Source: Cystobacterineae bacterium (GTDB lineage: Bacteria; Myxococcota; Myxococcia; Myxococcales; Myxococcaceae). From it: a stretch of DNA of 58,065 nucleotides. The stretch is from NCBI GenBank assembly GCA_009782175.1, contig WRKR01000016.1, forward strand, positions 1 through 58,065, read 5' to 3'. Within the stretch, counting starts at the first letter, position 1. Each line of letters begins with the position of its first letter. Of the stretch, positions 24,529 through 34,716 are shown piece by piece. The notes beneath the pieces were generated by a model that was given only the letters and a program-made list of their open reading frames with translations, did no database searches and was not told the DNA's origin. Made by a program: the position numbers and the translations under genes.

Positions 24529-27500
24529 CTATCGCCAGCTGACGGCTCTGGGCCCAAACAAATGCTTCACGCTTTCCAACACAACCTCATTCACCTCTAT
24601 GGTGGATTTTTCGGGTTTTATGGACACCGCAGCCTCGCCCTCCATGTGGACTGTCAAACGCACATGCGTCTTCCCTGGGTTGCTCTCTATGAGTTGCTTG
24701 AGGCGAAGCAATTTTTCTTCAAGCAACATGTCTATGTCCAACTTCAACTCTAAACAATTGAGTCTGTCTGCCTGCACCTCTTTCAGGGACTGCACGGCCT
24801 CAACCAGAATTTCAGGGACAGGTGCCTCCTCGTCGCTCTCATCCCACTGAATGCTTCCCCTAAAAAGCAAAGCCTCATCGCTCTTCAGCAAATGCTCCCA
24901 GTCTTCATAGCCGGGCTTGCCTGCGGATTTTCCCCACCGGCCATTTCTGTCTTGCTCTCCTGACCCGGCACTCTTTGTGGGGAAACAAACCGCTTCCACA
25001 CTGCCTTGCAAGTCTTCTACCCTTAGCCAGGCCATGCGTTTGCCGGACTTTGTAGGCCGCTCCCTCAAAGAGGCCACTATGCCTGCCACCGCCACCCTCT
25101 CGTCCTTGCGCGCAAATGCAAGCTGGCTTGTCGGCGTCGCAAACAACTCTATCTCCCTCTCATATTGCTGCAAAGGGTGGCCAGAAACATAAAAGCCTAT
25201 GGCCTCCTTCTCAAAACCCAGCTTCACCTTTTCCGGCCACTCCTCCAGCTCCTCAAGGCTTTCCCCTAAACCCGTCTCCACCGCCGGGCGCTTGGGTGTG
25301 GGGGGAGGCAACTCTGCCTCGCCAAACAAACTGCCTTGCCCCACCTCTATGTCCCTCTGTGCCTTTGCCCCGCGCTCCATCGCAAAAACAATGCCTTCAA
25401 AAAGCTGCTTGCGCGCCTTCTTCTCAAAGTCAAAGGCACCTGCCTTCACCAAAGCCTCTACCACGCGCTTGTTGACGCGCCTCCCGTCTACGCGGGAGCA
25501 AAAATCCAAAAGGCTTAAAAAAGGCCCTTTAACCCTCGCCTCCACGATGGCTTCTATGGCTGCCGCGCCTATGCCTTTTATGGCACCCAAACCAAAACGT
25601 ATTTTTCCGTCCACCACGCTGAAAGCCTCAAGGGAGTGGTTGACGTCCGGCGGCAATACCTCCCGGCCCGCAGAGCGCGCCTTGGCAATATAGGAAACCA
25701 CCTTGTCCGTGTTGTCCTTCTCCGAGGTTAAAAGCGCCGCCGTAAACTCCAAAGGGTAGTGCGCTTTCAGCCAGGCCGTTTGAATGGTAATAAGGCCATA
25801 GGCCGCGGAGTGAGACTTGTTAAAGCCATATTCGGCAAAAGTCTCCATCATGTCGAAAATTTCTCCGGCACGCTTGGCCTCCACCCCTTTCTGCAAACAG
25901 CCCTCCAAAAAACCCGCCCGCTCCTTCGCCATGACGTCGGCCTTCTTCTTCCCCATGGCCCTTCGCAATAAGTCCGCACGCCCCAGGGAATAGCCCCCCA
26001 ACACCTGGCTTATTTGCATCACCTGCTCCTGGTATACAATGACGCCATAGGTTTCTTTGAGGACGCTCTCGAGGGAGGGGTGCGGGTAGCTCACTTCTTC
26101 GCGGCCGTGTTTGCGGTTAATAAAGGTGTCCACCATGCCCGCATCCAGGGGGCCGGGGCGATAGAGGGCACCCGCCGCTATAACATCCTCAAAACAACTC
26201 GGCTTCAGCTTCATCACCATGTCGGTGAAACCCGAGGACTCCATTTGGAATATGCCCGCGGTGTCCCCAGAAGAAATGAGCTCGAAAATTTTGGGGTCAT
26301 CCAGAGGAATGTCTTCGGTGGAAAGGGGTGCAAGGCCAGGACGGTTTTGGTTGGCAAGCTTTAAGGCCTCGTTAATGACGGTCAGCGTCTTAAGGCCCAG
26401 AAAGTCAAACTTCACCAGCCCTGCTGCTTCCACTTCGTCCTTGGCAAACTGCGTCACCAGCACCGTTTCGCCCGAAGGACGGCATACGGGGACATATTCC
26501 CAGAGGGGTTTGTCGGCTATAACAATGCCGGCGGCGTGCATGCCCGCCTGGCGGTGCAAACCCTCCAGGGCCATCCCCACTTCCAACACCTCCTTCGTGG
26601 AAACCACCTCTGCGCCTTCGGCGTTTTTCAGCAGGGTGGGCGCCTCCATCATCTCCTTGAGGCGCTCCTCCCCTGAAATCCCCTTTGAGGCATCCCCATA
26701 AATGGACTGCTTCAACGTAATGTTTAAAATACCCGGAATTAACTTGGCCAGCCTGTCCCCGTCGCTATAGGGCAGGCCATAGACGCGGCATACGTCGCGC
26801 AATACGCTTTTGGCTTTGAGGCTTCCAAAAGTAATAATTTGGCCTACGTTGTTTGCTCCATATTTTTTGGAAACATATTGGATAACCTCATCCCTGCGGT
26901 ATTGACAAAAGTCTATGTCAAAGTCCGGCATGGAGACGCGCTCCGGGTTTAAAAAGCGCTCAAACAGCAAATGGTAGGGGATGGGGTCCAAATCCGTAAT
27001 CCCCAAAGCAAAGGCCACCAGGGAGCCGGCGCCGGAGCCTCGCCCGGGCCCCACAGGAATGCCCTGCTTTTTAGCCCAGTTAATAAAGTCCTGCACAATT
27101 AAAAAATAACCGGAAAAACCCATGCTGCAAATGACAGAAAGCTCTGCATCAAGGCGCTCGGCATAGGCCTCCCTGTCCACCGTTTTGGGCAGTTGCTCAA
27201 AACGTTTTTTAAGTCCCTGGTGTGAAAGCGCCCGCATAAACGAGTCGGCATTGTGGCCTTCGGGAACTTGGAAATTGGGCAACATGGTTTTTCCAAGTTT
27301 AAGCTCCACATTGCACAACTCGGAAATGCGCAGGGTATTGTCCACGGCCTCGGGCACATCGGAAAAATAGGCGCGCATTTCCTCGGGAGACATGACATAG
27401 AGGCGGTCCGTGGAGTGGCGAAAAGTGTTGGTGGAGAGCGTTTTCCCCGAGGCTATGCACATGAGCAACTCGTGTGCTTTGGCATCTTCCTGGCGTATAT

Positions 27501-28116
27501 AGTGTGCATCCGCGGTGGCAACCAGCGGCAGCTGCACTTCTCTGCTCAGTTGTTTGAGAAAGTCATTCACCCTTTCTTGCTCTGTCATCCCGTTGGACTG
27601 AATTTCTAAAAAATAAGAGTCCGGCTCAAAAATGTTTTTGTATTCGAGAGCAACACGTCTGGCTCCGCTTAAGTCCCCGCGCAAAATGCTTTGCCCCACC
27701 TCCCCCCCGAGGCAGGCCGACAAACCGAAAAGCCCCCTGGAGTGTTTTTTCAGCAGGGCTTTGTCTATGCGTGGGTGGTAATAAAACCCCTCGACAAAAG
27801 CCATGGAGGAGAGCGTGCGCAAATTGGCAAAGCCCTCTTCGTCTTTGGCCAACAAAACCAGGTGGTGGTTCACCTGCTCGCTTCTGTCCTCGCGCCCCTT
27901 GGGGCCCGCAACATAGGCTTCCATGCCAAAAATGGGCTTCACCCCCGAGGCCTTCGCCTTGAGAAAAAAATCCACGGCACCATACATATTGCCGTGGTCT
28001 GTCACGGCGACAGAGCTCATCCCCTTCTCTTGGACTGTGGCCATCAAGTCGTTCATCCGAATGGCCCCATCCAGAAGCGAATAAAGGCTGTGCAAATGTA
28101 AATGTGCAAAGGACAT
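24529..28116 (-). CDS. dnaE: DNA polymerase III alpha subunit
   Basis: The replicative polymerase catalytic subunit, 1195 residues, close to the usual 1160. The PHP domain opens the protein (FAHLHLHSLYSLLDGAI). The C-family palm shows GPGRGSGAGSLVAFAL and the catalytic aspartates in PDFDIDFCQYRRDEVIQYV. Fingers, the tandem helix-hairpin-helix region (LGAIKGIGAAAIEAIVEA) and a C-terminal OB fold (VAVAGIVASLRER) follow in order. The ATG at 28116 has an AAGGAG ribosome site with a five-base gap. It is the first gene of its transcript and convergent with gshA. Confidence 0.98.
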   Translation of the reverse strand: MSFAHLHLHSLYSLLDGAIRMNDLMATVQEKGMSSVAVTDHGNMYGAVDFFLKAKASGVKPIFGMEAYVAGPKGREDRSEQVNHHLVLLAKDEEGFANLRTLSSMAFVEGFYYHPRIDKALLKKHSRGLFGLSACLGGEVGQSILRGDLSGARRVALEYKNIFEPDSYFLEIQSNGMTEQERVNDFLKQLSREVQLPLVATADAHYIRQEDAKAHELLMCIASGKTLSTNTFRHSTDRLYVMSPEEMRAYFSDVPEAVDNTLRISELCNVELKLGKTMLPNFQVPEGHNADSFMRALSHQGLKKRFEQLPKTVDREAYAERLDAELSVICSMGFSGYFLIVQDFINWAKKQGIPVGPGRGSGAGSLVAFALGITDLDPIPYHLLFERFLNPERVSMPDFDIDFCQYRRDEVIQYVSKKYGANNVGQIITFGSLKAKSVLRDVCRVYGLPYSDGDRLAKLIPGILNITLKQSIYGDASKGISGEERLKEMMEAPTLLKNAEGAEVVSTKEVLEVGMALEGLHRQAGMHAAGIVIADKPLWEYVPVCRPSGETVLVTQFAKDEVEAAGLVKFDFLGLKTLTVINEALKLANQNRPGLAPLSTEDIPLDDPKIFELISSGDTAGIFQMESSGFTDMVMKLKPSCFEDVIAAGALYRPGPLDAGMVDTFINRKHGREEVSYPHPSLESVLKETYGVIVYQEQVMQISQVLGGYSLGRADLLRRAMGKKKADVMAKERAGFLEGCLQKGVEAKRAGEIFDMMETFAEYGFNKSHSAAYGLITIQTAWLKAHYPLEFTAALLTSEKDNTDKVVSYIAKARSAGREVLPPDVNHSLEAFSVVDGKIRFGLGAIKGIGAAAIEAIVEARVKGPFLSLLDFCSRVDGRRVNKRVVEALVKAGAFDFEKKARKQLFEGIVFAMERGAKAQRDIEVGQGSLFGEAELPPPTPKRPAVETGLGESLEELEEWPEKVKLGFEKEAIGFYVSGHPLQQYEREIELFATPTSQLAFARKDERVAVAGIVASLRERPTKSGKRMAWLRVEDLQGSVEAVCFPTKSAGSGEQDRNGRWGKSAGKPGYEDWEHLLKSDEALLFRGSIQWDESDEEAPVPEILVEAVQSLKEVQADRLNCLELKLDIDMLLEEKLLRLKQLIESNPGKTHVRLTVHMEGEAAVSIKPEKSTIEVNEVVLESVKHLFGPRAVSWR

Positions 28117-28180
28117 GTCTTCTCCTTAAAACCCTTTTTCTCAAACAGCAAAGGCTCGCGCTGGTTTTCAGTTTTCTGTG

Positions 28181-29068
28181 TTAAGCTGTTTTTCGCAAGC
28201 GTCTGGCCCTTGCTCTAAAAAATTGTTGCAAGGCCATGCCATTGGCTTCGCCGGGTGAAAGCAACACGCCATCCATGTTCAGTCTCTTAAAAAGCTGGTC
28301 GCGTGCATGAAAAAATTGCTCACGCTGAAGCCTGAACTGCTCGCGAACGGCCGGGCTTGAGGTGTCGATGAGCATGCGCTCTCCCGTTTCAGAATCTTCA
28401 AAAGACACAAGTCCGACAGAGGGAAATGCACGCTCAAAACTGTCTTCAATCACCACGGGAATGAGGTCGTGTTTTTTAGAGGCCACCTTGAGTTTGTCTT
28501 CAAAACCCTGGTCTAAAAAATCTGAAACAATGAAAACGACACTCCTTCGTGAAATGGCATGGGACAAAGCCGTCAGCGCGAGGGAGAGGTTGGTTTGAGT
28601 CCCTGTGGGGACATAACTCATTAAGTCCGCAATCAGCCGCATGACATGCTTTCGGCCGCGCTTGGGCACCAACAGCTTTTCGATGCGATCCGTAAACAAC
28701 AATGCCCCGACACGGTCCCCATTCGTAATGGCTGAAAATGCAATTTGCGCTGTTACTTCCGCGCACACTTCGGCTTTGCTTTGCAGGAAACTTCCAAATT
28801 GCAAAGAGGAGGACAAATCCACGAGGATGAAAACAGTCAGCTCGCGCTCCTCGGAAAATATTTTGACGAAGGCTTCATTCATTCGCGCTGTGACGTTCCA
28901 GTCAATCAGCCGAATTTCATCCCCAGGTTGATAGGGGCGGACTTCAGAAAAAGCCATGCCGGAGCCTTTGAATACCGAGAGGTATTGGCCTCCCAACATG
29001 TCAGAAACCAACTTCTTGGTGTTTATTTCCAAATGCCTCAGCTTGGCAATCAGCTCTTTGGACAACAT
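28181..29068 (-). CDS. DUF58-domain protein
   Basis: A 295-residue cytoplasmic protein with the DUF58 core FSEVRPYQPGDEIRLIDWNVTAR and a von Willebrand-like fold; the region ELTVFILVDLSSSLQFG holds a D-x-S-x-S MIDAS-like motif. DUF58 proteins almost always pair with a MoxR ATPase, which is encoded just upstream here, separated by a 15-base tandem repeat. Together they are thought to act as a chaperone pair for metal or complex insertion. The membrane BatA/BatB-type genes often found after DUF58 are absent; dnaE comes next. Confidence 0.9.
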   Translation of the reverse strand: MLSKELIAKLRHLEINTKKLVSDMLGGQYLSVFKGSGMAFSEVRPYQPGDEIRLIDWNVTARMNEAFVKIFSEERELTVFILVDLSSSLQFGSFLQSKAEVCAEVTAQIAFSAITNGDRVGALLFTDRIEKLLVPKRGRKHVMRLIADLMSYVPTGTQTNLSLALTALSHAISRRSVVFIVSDFLDQGFEDKLKVASKKHDLIPVVIEDSFERAFPSVGLVSFEDSETGERMLIDTSSPAVREQFRLQREQFFHARDQLFKRLNMDGVLLSPGEANGMALQQFFRARARRLRKTA

Positions 29069-29071
29069 GGC

Positions 29072-29101
29072 AAACTCAACAGGGCAAAACTCAACAGGGC
29101 A
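29072..29101. repeat. 15-base tandem duplication between moxR and DUF58 genes
   Basis: AAACTCAACAGGGCA occurs twice head to tail (29072-29086, 29087-29101) in the 36-base spacer, directly upstream of the DUF58 start and next to the moxR stop. Confidence 0.85.
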
Positions 29102-29104
29102 AAG

Positions 29105-30097
29105 TTAAGGTACTTCAATTCTATCAAAAATACGTTGGACCACCTGTTCTGCATCCACACCTTCGGCTTCAGCCTCAAAACTCAAGGAGAGCCTGTGGCG
29201 CAGCACGTCCATGCCGATGGCTTTCACATCCTCAGGCGTTACAAAGCCGCGGTGTCGAAGAAAGGCATGTGCTTTTGCAGCATTCATCAACGCAAGCGTC
29301 GCACGAGGGCTGGCGCCATATTCGATGAAGCCTGAGAGGTCGCGCATCCCGAAGGAGATGGGGTTTCTTGTCGCAAAAACAATGTCCAAAATATAGTCCT
29401 TGAGTTTCTCATCTATATAAACAAGCTGGACAACTTTTTGGATCCGCAAAATCTGCTCAGGCGTTGCCCACTTCGCCAGGCCTGTCGCTTGGCCATCTTT
29501 CGCCATCCTATCCATCATCTGCCGCTCCTCTTCCCGGCTTGGGTAGTCCACCTTCACCTTGAGCAAAAACCTGTCTATTTGGGCTTCAGGCAAAGCATAG
29601 GTGCCTTCTTGCTCAATGGGGTTTTGGGTGGCCAACACCAGAAAGGGCGAGGGCAAAGGAAAACTGTTGTTGCCAATGGTGACTTGGCGCTCTTGCATGG
29701 CTTCCAGCAAGGCGGACTGCACTTTGGCCGGTGCGCGGTTGATTTCATCGGCAAGCACCACGTTGGCAAAAATGGGGCCTTTGCGTACGCTGAAATTTCC
29801 TGCTTGTTGATGAAAGACAACCGTACCAATAAGGTCCGCCGGCAACAAATCCGGCGTAAACTGCATGCGCTGAAAACTGGTTTGGATGGTTTCAGCAAAG
29901 GTGCGGACTGCGAGTGTTTTGGCCAACCCTGGAACACCTTCCAGGAGAATATGGCCATTGCACAGCAAGCCTATGGCGATGCGCTCCAGCATGGCCCTTT
30001 GGCCAACAATAACCTTTCCCACCTCGGTGAAAAGGCCGTCTAAAAAAGCACTCTCCTGCACAATTTGCTGCGTCAACGCACGAATGTTCTGGTCCAT
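29105..30097 (-). CDS. MoxR-family AAA+ ATPase
   Basis: An AAA+ ATPase of about 330 residues. Walker A GVPGLAKT sits in HILLEGVPGLAKTLAVRTFAE, Walker B/sensor in LADEINRAPAKVQSALLEAMQE, and sensor 1 in LATQNPIEQEGTYALPEAQIDRF, all MoxR-typical. It acts with the DUF58 partner encoded next. The frame opens at 30136; I use the ATG at 30097 (MDQNIRALTQQI), where family similarity begins. It is probably first in a moxR-DUF58 unit. Confidence 0.94.
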   Translation of the reverse strand: MDQNIRALTQQIVQESAFLDGLFTEVGKVIVGQRAMLERIAIGLLCNGHILLEGVPGLAKTLAVRTFAETIQTSFQRMQFTPDLLPADLIGTVVFHQQAGNFSVRKGPIFANVVLADEINRAPAKVQSALLEAMQERQVTIGNNSFPLPSPFLVLATQNPIEQEGTYALPEAQIDRFLLKVKVDYPSREEERQMMDRMAKDGQATGLAKWATPEQILRIQKVVQLVYIDEKLKDYILDIVFATRNPISFGMRDLSGFIEYGASPRATLALMNAAKAHAFLRHRGFVTPEDVKAIGMDVLRHRLSLSFEAEAEGVDAEQVVQRIFDRIEVP

Positions 30098-30205
30098 GTC
30101 TGCCAAACCCTCATTCAAATTCCAAAAGCCAACCACCCTGCAAACCAGCGAGAATGCCTTTTTTGGCGAAGCTTTCTGGCTTATTCCCCCCCCTTCCTTG
30201 TGCCG

Positions 30206-32236
30206 CTAGGCTACCACTTCCAGGGGAGAAGAAAACCTCCCCAGTTGCTTCAACATGGCCTCCACGGCTGCCTCCACCGTAAAACCAAATTTTTTAAACA
30301 ATACCTCTGCTGGAGCGGAAGCCCCAAAACTGTCCATGCCCAGCACACAGCCCTGTGTCCCTGTCCATTCATGCCAACCCATGCTGAGGCCTGCCTCTAT
30401 GGCCACACGCGCCACAATGCCAGGTGGCAATACCTCGTCACGGTAACCTTTGGGCATACGGCGAAAAGCCTCCATGCACGGCATGGACAATACCCGCACT
30501 GCCACCCCTTGAGAGGCCAACAAGCTTTGTGCCGCCAGTGCAAGGTGCACCTCGGAGCCACTGGCCAGAAAAATGCCCGCCAATGGGCCTGAGGCTTCTT
30601 TCAAAACATAGGCTCCATAGGAGAGCATTCTCGCAGGAGCCAGCTGGCTTCTGTCCAAATAGGGCAGCTTCTGGCGCGTGAGGACAAGGGCGGTGGGCCC
30701 TTCTTTGCGCTGCAAAGCCCATAGCCAGGCCTGCGCTGCTTCAGGGCCATCACAAGGGCGCACCACATCCAAATGGGGAATGGCACGCAGGCTCATAAGC
30801 TGCTCCACAGGTTGGTGCGTCGGCCCATCTTCGCCTACGCCTATGGAGTCGTGCGTAAACACATAAACAATAGGCAGGTGGCTTAAGGCCGCCATGCGCA
30901 TGGCAGGTCGCATATAGTCACAAAAACTGAAAAACGTGGACACATAGGGGCGAAGTTGTCCGTGCAGTGCAATGCCATTTGCAACGGCTGCCATGCCGTG
31001 CTCCCTCACTCCAAAGCGGATGTTTCGGCCTTCTCCGTTTTGGCCCTCAAAGTCTTTCTCTCCGGTGAGGGCTGACTTTGTGGAGGAGCTTAAGTCCGCA
31101 TCTCCTCCCAACAGCTCCGGGAGGTGTTTGCCTAAAGACTGCAAAACCAAAGAGGCCGCGCTGCGCGTCTCCAGGCTGTTTTTGGGAAGCAACTCTTCAA
31201 GCCCCTCGCTGAGGTTGACGGCAGGCAATTCTCCTCGCAGGCGGCGCTCAAACTCCTTGGCCAGCTCCGGGTATTGCATGGCATATTGGGCAAACAAGGC
31301 CTTCCATGCCTCAAAAGCCGCCTCTCCGCGCCCAATGGCCTTGGCACAATGTGCATATACCTGCTTGGGCACCCAAAAAGGAAACGCCTTGGGAAGGCCC
31401 AAAGCCATTTTGGTTTTCTCCACCTCCTCTGTCCCCAGAGGGCTGCCATGTGCAGCGGCTTTGCCTGCCTTATTGGGCGAGCCAAAACCCAATGTGGTTT
31501 TCACCACAATTAAGGAAGGGCGCATGGGCTCTGCTTTGGCCTTTAAAAGCGCATCGCCCATGGCCTCAAAGTCCCTGTCCCCATCCTCCACCGTTTGTAT
31601 GTGCCAGCCCATTGCCGCATAGCGCGCCCCCACATCCTCCGTAAAACACAAAGAGGTGGGGCCGTCCAAAGTTATACCATTGGAGTCATAAAGGCAGATC
31701 AGCTTCCCCAAACGCAAATGCCCTGCCACTGCGGCGGCCTCGAAGGCCACTCCTTCCATGATATCGCCATCTGACAATAGGGCATAGGTATGGTGGTCCA
31801 CCAGGTTAAAGCCAGGTTTATTAAAGCGGTAGGCCAGAGCCCGCTCGGCGATGGCCATGCCCACGGCATTGGCATGGCCTTGTCCCAGGGGGCCTGTGGT
31901 TGCTTCTACGCCGGGTGTCAAACCGACTTCGGGGTGGCCTGGTGTTTTGCTTCCCCATTGCCGAAACTCCGTCAAATCCGCGAGCTCGAGGGCATAGCCA
32001 AAAAGGTGCAACAAACCATAAAGCAAGGCGGAGCCATGCCCTGCGGACAAGACGAAGCGGTCTCTGTTGGGCCACAGGGGTTGTGAGGGGCAAAAACACA
32101 ACTGGTGTTGCCAAAGGGTAAAGGCCATGGGGGCTGCGCCCAGGCACATGCCGGGGTGGCCTGAGTTGGCTTTTTGGATGGCGTCAAGGGAAAGGGAGCG
32201 AAGCGCGTTGGTGGACTCTAAATCCTCGTGAAGCAT
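30206..32236 (-). CDS. tkt: Transketolase
   Basis: A TPP- and Mg-dependent enzyme of the pentose phosphate pathway, moving two-carbon ketol units, about 676 residues as usual. The N-terminal half has [30 protein letters not shown] and the TPP motif [10 protein letters not shown] with [12 protein letters not shown]. The middle has [19 protein letters not shown] with the catalytic Glu, and [22 protein letters not shown]. The ATG at 32236 is preferred over the in-frame GTG at 32245. It stands 22 bases after the preceding gene and may share its transcript. Confidence 0.97.
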   Translation of the reverse strand: MLHEDLESTNALRSLSLDAIQKANSGHPGMCLGAAPMAFTLWQHQLCFCPSQPLWPNRDRFVLSAGHGSALLYGLLHLFGYALELADLTEFRQWGSKTPGHPEVGLTPGVEATTGPLGQGHANAVGMAIAERALAYRFNKPGFNLVDHHTYALLSDGDIMEGVAFEAAAVAGHLRLGKLICLYDSNGITLDGPTSLCFTEDVGARYAAMGWHIQTVEDGDRDFEAMGDALLKAKAEPMRPSLIVVKTTLGFGSPNKAGKAAAHGSPLGTEEVEKTKMALGLPKAFPFWVPKQVYAHCAKAIGRGEAAFEAWKALFAQYAMQYPELAKEFERRLRGELPAVNLSEGLEELLPKNSLETRSAASLVLQSLGKHLPELLGGDADLSSSTKSALTGEKDFEGQNGEGRNIRFGVREHGMAAVANGIALHGQLRPYVSTFFSFCDYMRPAMRMAALSHLPIVYVFTHDSIGVGEDGPTHQPVEQLMSLRAIPHLDVVRPCDGPEAAQAWLWALQRKEGPTALVLTRQKLPYLDRSQLAPARMLSYGAYVLKEASGPLAGIFLASGSEVHLALAAQSLLASQGVAVRVLSMPCMEAFRRMPKGYRDEVLPPGIVARVAIEAGLSMGWHEWTGTQGCVLGMDSFGASAPAEVLFKKFGFTVEAAVEAMLKQLGRFSSPLEVVA

Positions 32237-32257
32237 GGTCCCCACCCTCTATCCCAT

Positions 32258-32908
32258 TCAGTCCAGCTTGTCCTTCTCTCGGAACAAATAATTCAAAATC
32301 AACTCGTCTAAGCGCTTTCCGGAAAGCAGATCTTCCCCAAAAATAGTCCCCGCTTCCTCATCTTCGAAAGAGGGGGTAGCCAGGGCTTGCTCCTGGGCCA
32401 GCTCCAGAAAAGGGCGGCTGGGGTAGCGTTGCTGCGCGAGGGGGGCCACATTCGCTTCCGTGGCTTCATCCACTTCTATAAATGAGGCCACATGTGCAGG
32501 GCTTGGGGGGGGCTCTGAAGGTATAAGCCCCTGGTGCTTCAGGGTTTGTGCACTGTGCTCATCCAAAGGGCTGTGCTCCTCCAAAGGGCCCTGCTCATCC
32601 AACTGGCCTACTTTCCAGTGTTTGGAATCCAGCTCATTCTTCTTGTCATATTGCCCTTTTAAGAGGTTGCGCAGCATCTGCTTGTGCTGTGCCTCCATCA
32701 ACTCGCGGACGCGCTTGGGCAACGCTTCGGCATCCAGGTGTTCCGCATAGGAAACTTTCAAAGAGGCCAAAATATTGCCCCCCAGAAACAGCAACGTCGT
32801 CACCGTAGGGTTATGCTTTCCCGAATCCTCCGTCTGAATATGGTAAAGCTGCCCTTTGTGTTTAACATTGTGGTTAAAGCCCGAAAGGGCTTTTTCAAAT
32901 GGTTTCAT
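32258..32908 (-). CDS. Conserved-looking protein of unknown function
   Basis: A soluble 216-residue protein. The N-terminal 90 residues (LSGFNHNVKHKGQLYHIQTED, then LFLGGNILASLKVSYAEHL and VRELMEAQHKQMLRNLLKGQYD) look like a compact domain that I recall as common in Deltaproteobacteria without a known function. The rest is low complexity. It includes three 18-base repeat units (32556-32609), encoding units like LDEQGP, LEEHSP and LDEHSA. It ends with an acidic stretch and a basic tail. It lies just before transketolase on the same strand. Confidence 0.6.
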   Translation of the reverse strand: MKPFEKALSGFNHNVKHKGQLYHIQTEDSGKHNPTVTTLLFLGGNILASLKVSYAEHLDAEALPKRVRELMEAQHKQMLRNLLKGQYDKKNELDSKHWKVGQLDEQGPLEEHSPLDEHSAQTLKHQGLIPSEPPPSPAHVASFIEVDEATEANVAPLAQQRYPSRPFLELAQEQALATPSFEDEEAGTIFGEDLLSGKRLDELILNYLFREKDKLD

Positions 32909-32991
32909 ATGAGCATACAGGCTTAAATAATGGCCCTGGATGAATATTTGTCCTCCCTCACTTTAATCCGCCTTTCGTCAAAATCCCTCAT

Positions 32992-33684
32992 TTATGTGCG
33001 CAAAGAGAAAAAACCGGCTTTGTCCTGCAAATAGGGGTTGCTTTTCAGCTCCTTCTCCAAAGAAGAAACGGGAGCCTCACCATAGTCATGCCCAGGAAAT
33101 ATCAACGTCTCCGCGGGCAAAACTTTGAGCTTCTCATTCAAGCTTTTATAGAGTTGCTGCACATCTCCTCCGGGCAAATCCACGCGTCCACACGCCCCTA
33201 CAAATAGAATATCTCCCGTAAACAATGCCTGCTGCACGAGAATACATTGCCCTCCAACAGTGTGACCTGGAGTTAACAACATCTGCATCTCCACCCCGGC
33301 CAGTGCTATGCGCGCATCGCCTTGCACAGCTTGGAAAGTTTCAGGGGAGGTTTTAAGCAAAGCGCAAAATTGTGGACAAAATGAGGGAGAGAGAGGCCCT
33401 TGGCTCCAGGCTTGCAGAAAGTCCATTTCTGCTTGTTGCAAAAAAACAGGAATTTTCAGGAGTTCCACCAGTTTTGGAAGGGCTTGGACATGATCATAAT
33501 GCACATGTGTCAACACAATGGCGGTTAAACGCTTTTTGTCTTCCTGTGCAGCCTCCATAATGCGCTCTGCCTCCCAGCTGGCATCCATTAAAACAGCCTC
33601 CTCAGAGTCCGCTGCCCCAACCAAATAAACAAAATTGGCCATGGGCCCTACAGGAAGTTGGCGTATATAGAGTTTTTTGTGCAT
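32992..33684 (-). CDS. MBL-fold metallo-hydrolase (glyoxalase II-like)
   Basis: About 230 residues of the metallo-beta-lactamase fold. Metal ligands are visible in order: THVHYDH (HxHxDH), the His of TPGHTVGG, the Asp of FTGDILFVGACGRVDL, and the His of IFPGHDYG. This set is typical of glyoxalase II and related thioester hydrolases or persulfide dioxygenases, and a glutathione link would suit the gshA gene nearby, but the substrate is unproven. The ATG at 33684 (MHKKLYIRQLPVGP) starts at the domain; an in-frame start at 33702 exists. A direct repeat at 33715-33734 lies just upstream. Confidence 0.88.
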   Translation of the reverse strand: MHKKLYIRQLPVGPMANFVYLVGAADSEEAVLMDASWEAERIMEAAQEDKKRLTAIVLTHVHYDHVQALPKLVELLKIPVFLQQAEMDFLQAWSQGPLSPSFCPQFCALLKTSPETFQAVQGDARIALAGVEMQMLLTPGHTVGGQCILVQQALFTGDILFVGACGRVDLPGGDVQQLYKSLNEKLKVLPAETLIFPGHDYGEAPVSSLEKELKSNPYLQDKAGFFSLRT

Positions 33685-33714
33685 GCAGCTTGAGTTTCTC
33701 ACTCTTGGCCTCCC

Positions 33715-33734
33715 GTTGACAAGTTTGTTGACAA
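33715..33734. promoter_or_regulatory. Direct repeat GTTGACAA x2, possible operator
   Basis: GTTGACAA occurs at 33715-33722 and again at 33727-33734, a 12-base step, just upstream of the MBL hydrolase start. Such spacing can place a dimeric regulator on one DNA face, but no regulator is identified. Confidence 0.35.
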
Positions 33735-33806
33735 ACCCTGCTGCTTCAAGGAATGCGAAGAGGCAAAAACCCTCAGGTTTGCAAGCACCTTAAGTTTTAA
33801 AAACCA

Positions 33807-34610
33807 TTAAAGTTTGCAAAGGCTTAGCCCTTCAGGTGGATGACCCAAAAAGCGCTCTGCCTGCTGCGCGAAACGCTCTAGCTCATCGGTGACGAAGCAA
33901 GCGTGGGAAGCGGGCTGAGGTGTTTGGGCAAGCAGCGCGTGCGTGCGGAGCAGTTGGGCCACATGCTGAGCGGTGGCCATGGCCGCATCCACCAAGCGCA
34001 CTTGGGGGCCCAGCACGGCGGCAAGGGTTGGAGCCAGCAGGGGATAATGTGTGCAACCCAGCATAACGGTGTCGGCTTCAGCCTCGAGGGCAGGCTGCAA
34101 ATAGTGGCGTGCAACCTGGGTGGGCACTTCGCCTTGCAGCCAGCCTTCTTCTACCAGGGGTACAAACAGGGGGCATGCTTGGGCGACAATGCGCAGAGCG
34201 GGGTTGAGGGCAAGCAGGGCCTGTTGGTAGACAGCTGAGCGTATGGTGCCCAAAGTCCCCAGCACGGCAATGCGTCCATTGCGGGTGCTTTTTTCAGCCT
34301 CCATAGCCCCGGCAACAATGACGCCCACCACTGGAATGGAAAGCCGCTTTTGCAAACCCTCCAGGGCCACAGCGGAAGCCGTGTTGCATGCCAGCACCAA
34401 CAACTTGATGGAGTGGCCCAGCAAAAAGTTTGCCGCCTCATGGGCATAGCGGCACACCACCTCTGCGGATTTGTTTCCATAGGGGAGGCGCGCCAAATCC
34501 CCCAAATAGACGGTGCTTTCTTCAGGCAACAACTGGTGGAGCGCCTTGAGGACGGTTAACCCTCCAAGGCCCGAATCAAAAACACCAATGGGGCGCTTCA
34601 GCAGGGGCAT
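33807..34610 (-). CDS. murI: Glutamate racemase
   Basis: Supplies D-glutamate for peptidoglycan. The 267-residue protein has the family opening IGVFDSGLGGLTVLKAL and both catalytic cysteines, Cys75 in VLACNTASA and Cys186 in LGCTHYPLL. The start at 34610 sits directly before the first strand; AGAGG lies one base upstream, closer than ideal. It is on the minus strand, upstream of the MBL hydrolase, with about 100 bases to the neighbouring lipoprotein gene. Confidence 0.97.
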   Translation of the reverse strand: MPLLKRPIGVFDSGLGGLTVLKALHQLLPEESTVYLGDLARLPYGNKSAEVVCRYAHEAANFLLGHSIKLLVLACNTASAVALEGLQKRLSIPVVGVIVAGAMEAEKSTRNGRIAVLGTLGTIRSAVYQQALLALNPALRIVAQACPLFVPLVEEGWLQGEVPTQVARHYLQPALEAEADTVMLGCTHYPLLAPTLAAVLGPQVRLVDAAMATAQHVAQLLRTHALLAQTPQPASHACFVTDELERFAQQAERFLGHPPEGLSLCKL

Positions 34611-34716
34611 GCCTCTGGCCTAGCACAAGAGGCTCCAAAGGCCACGCTCTTCTGCAACTTCTAAAGCGCCTTCACTTTGCCGCTGGCTTGCCTCAGGCTC
34701 ATTTTGGCTTCAGCTC

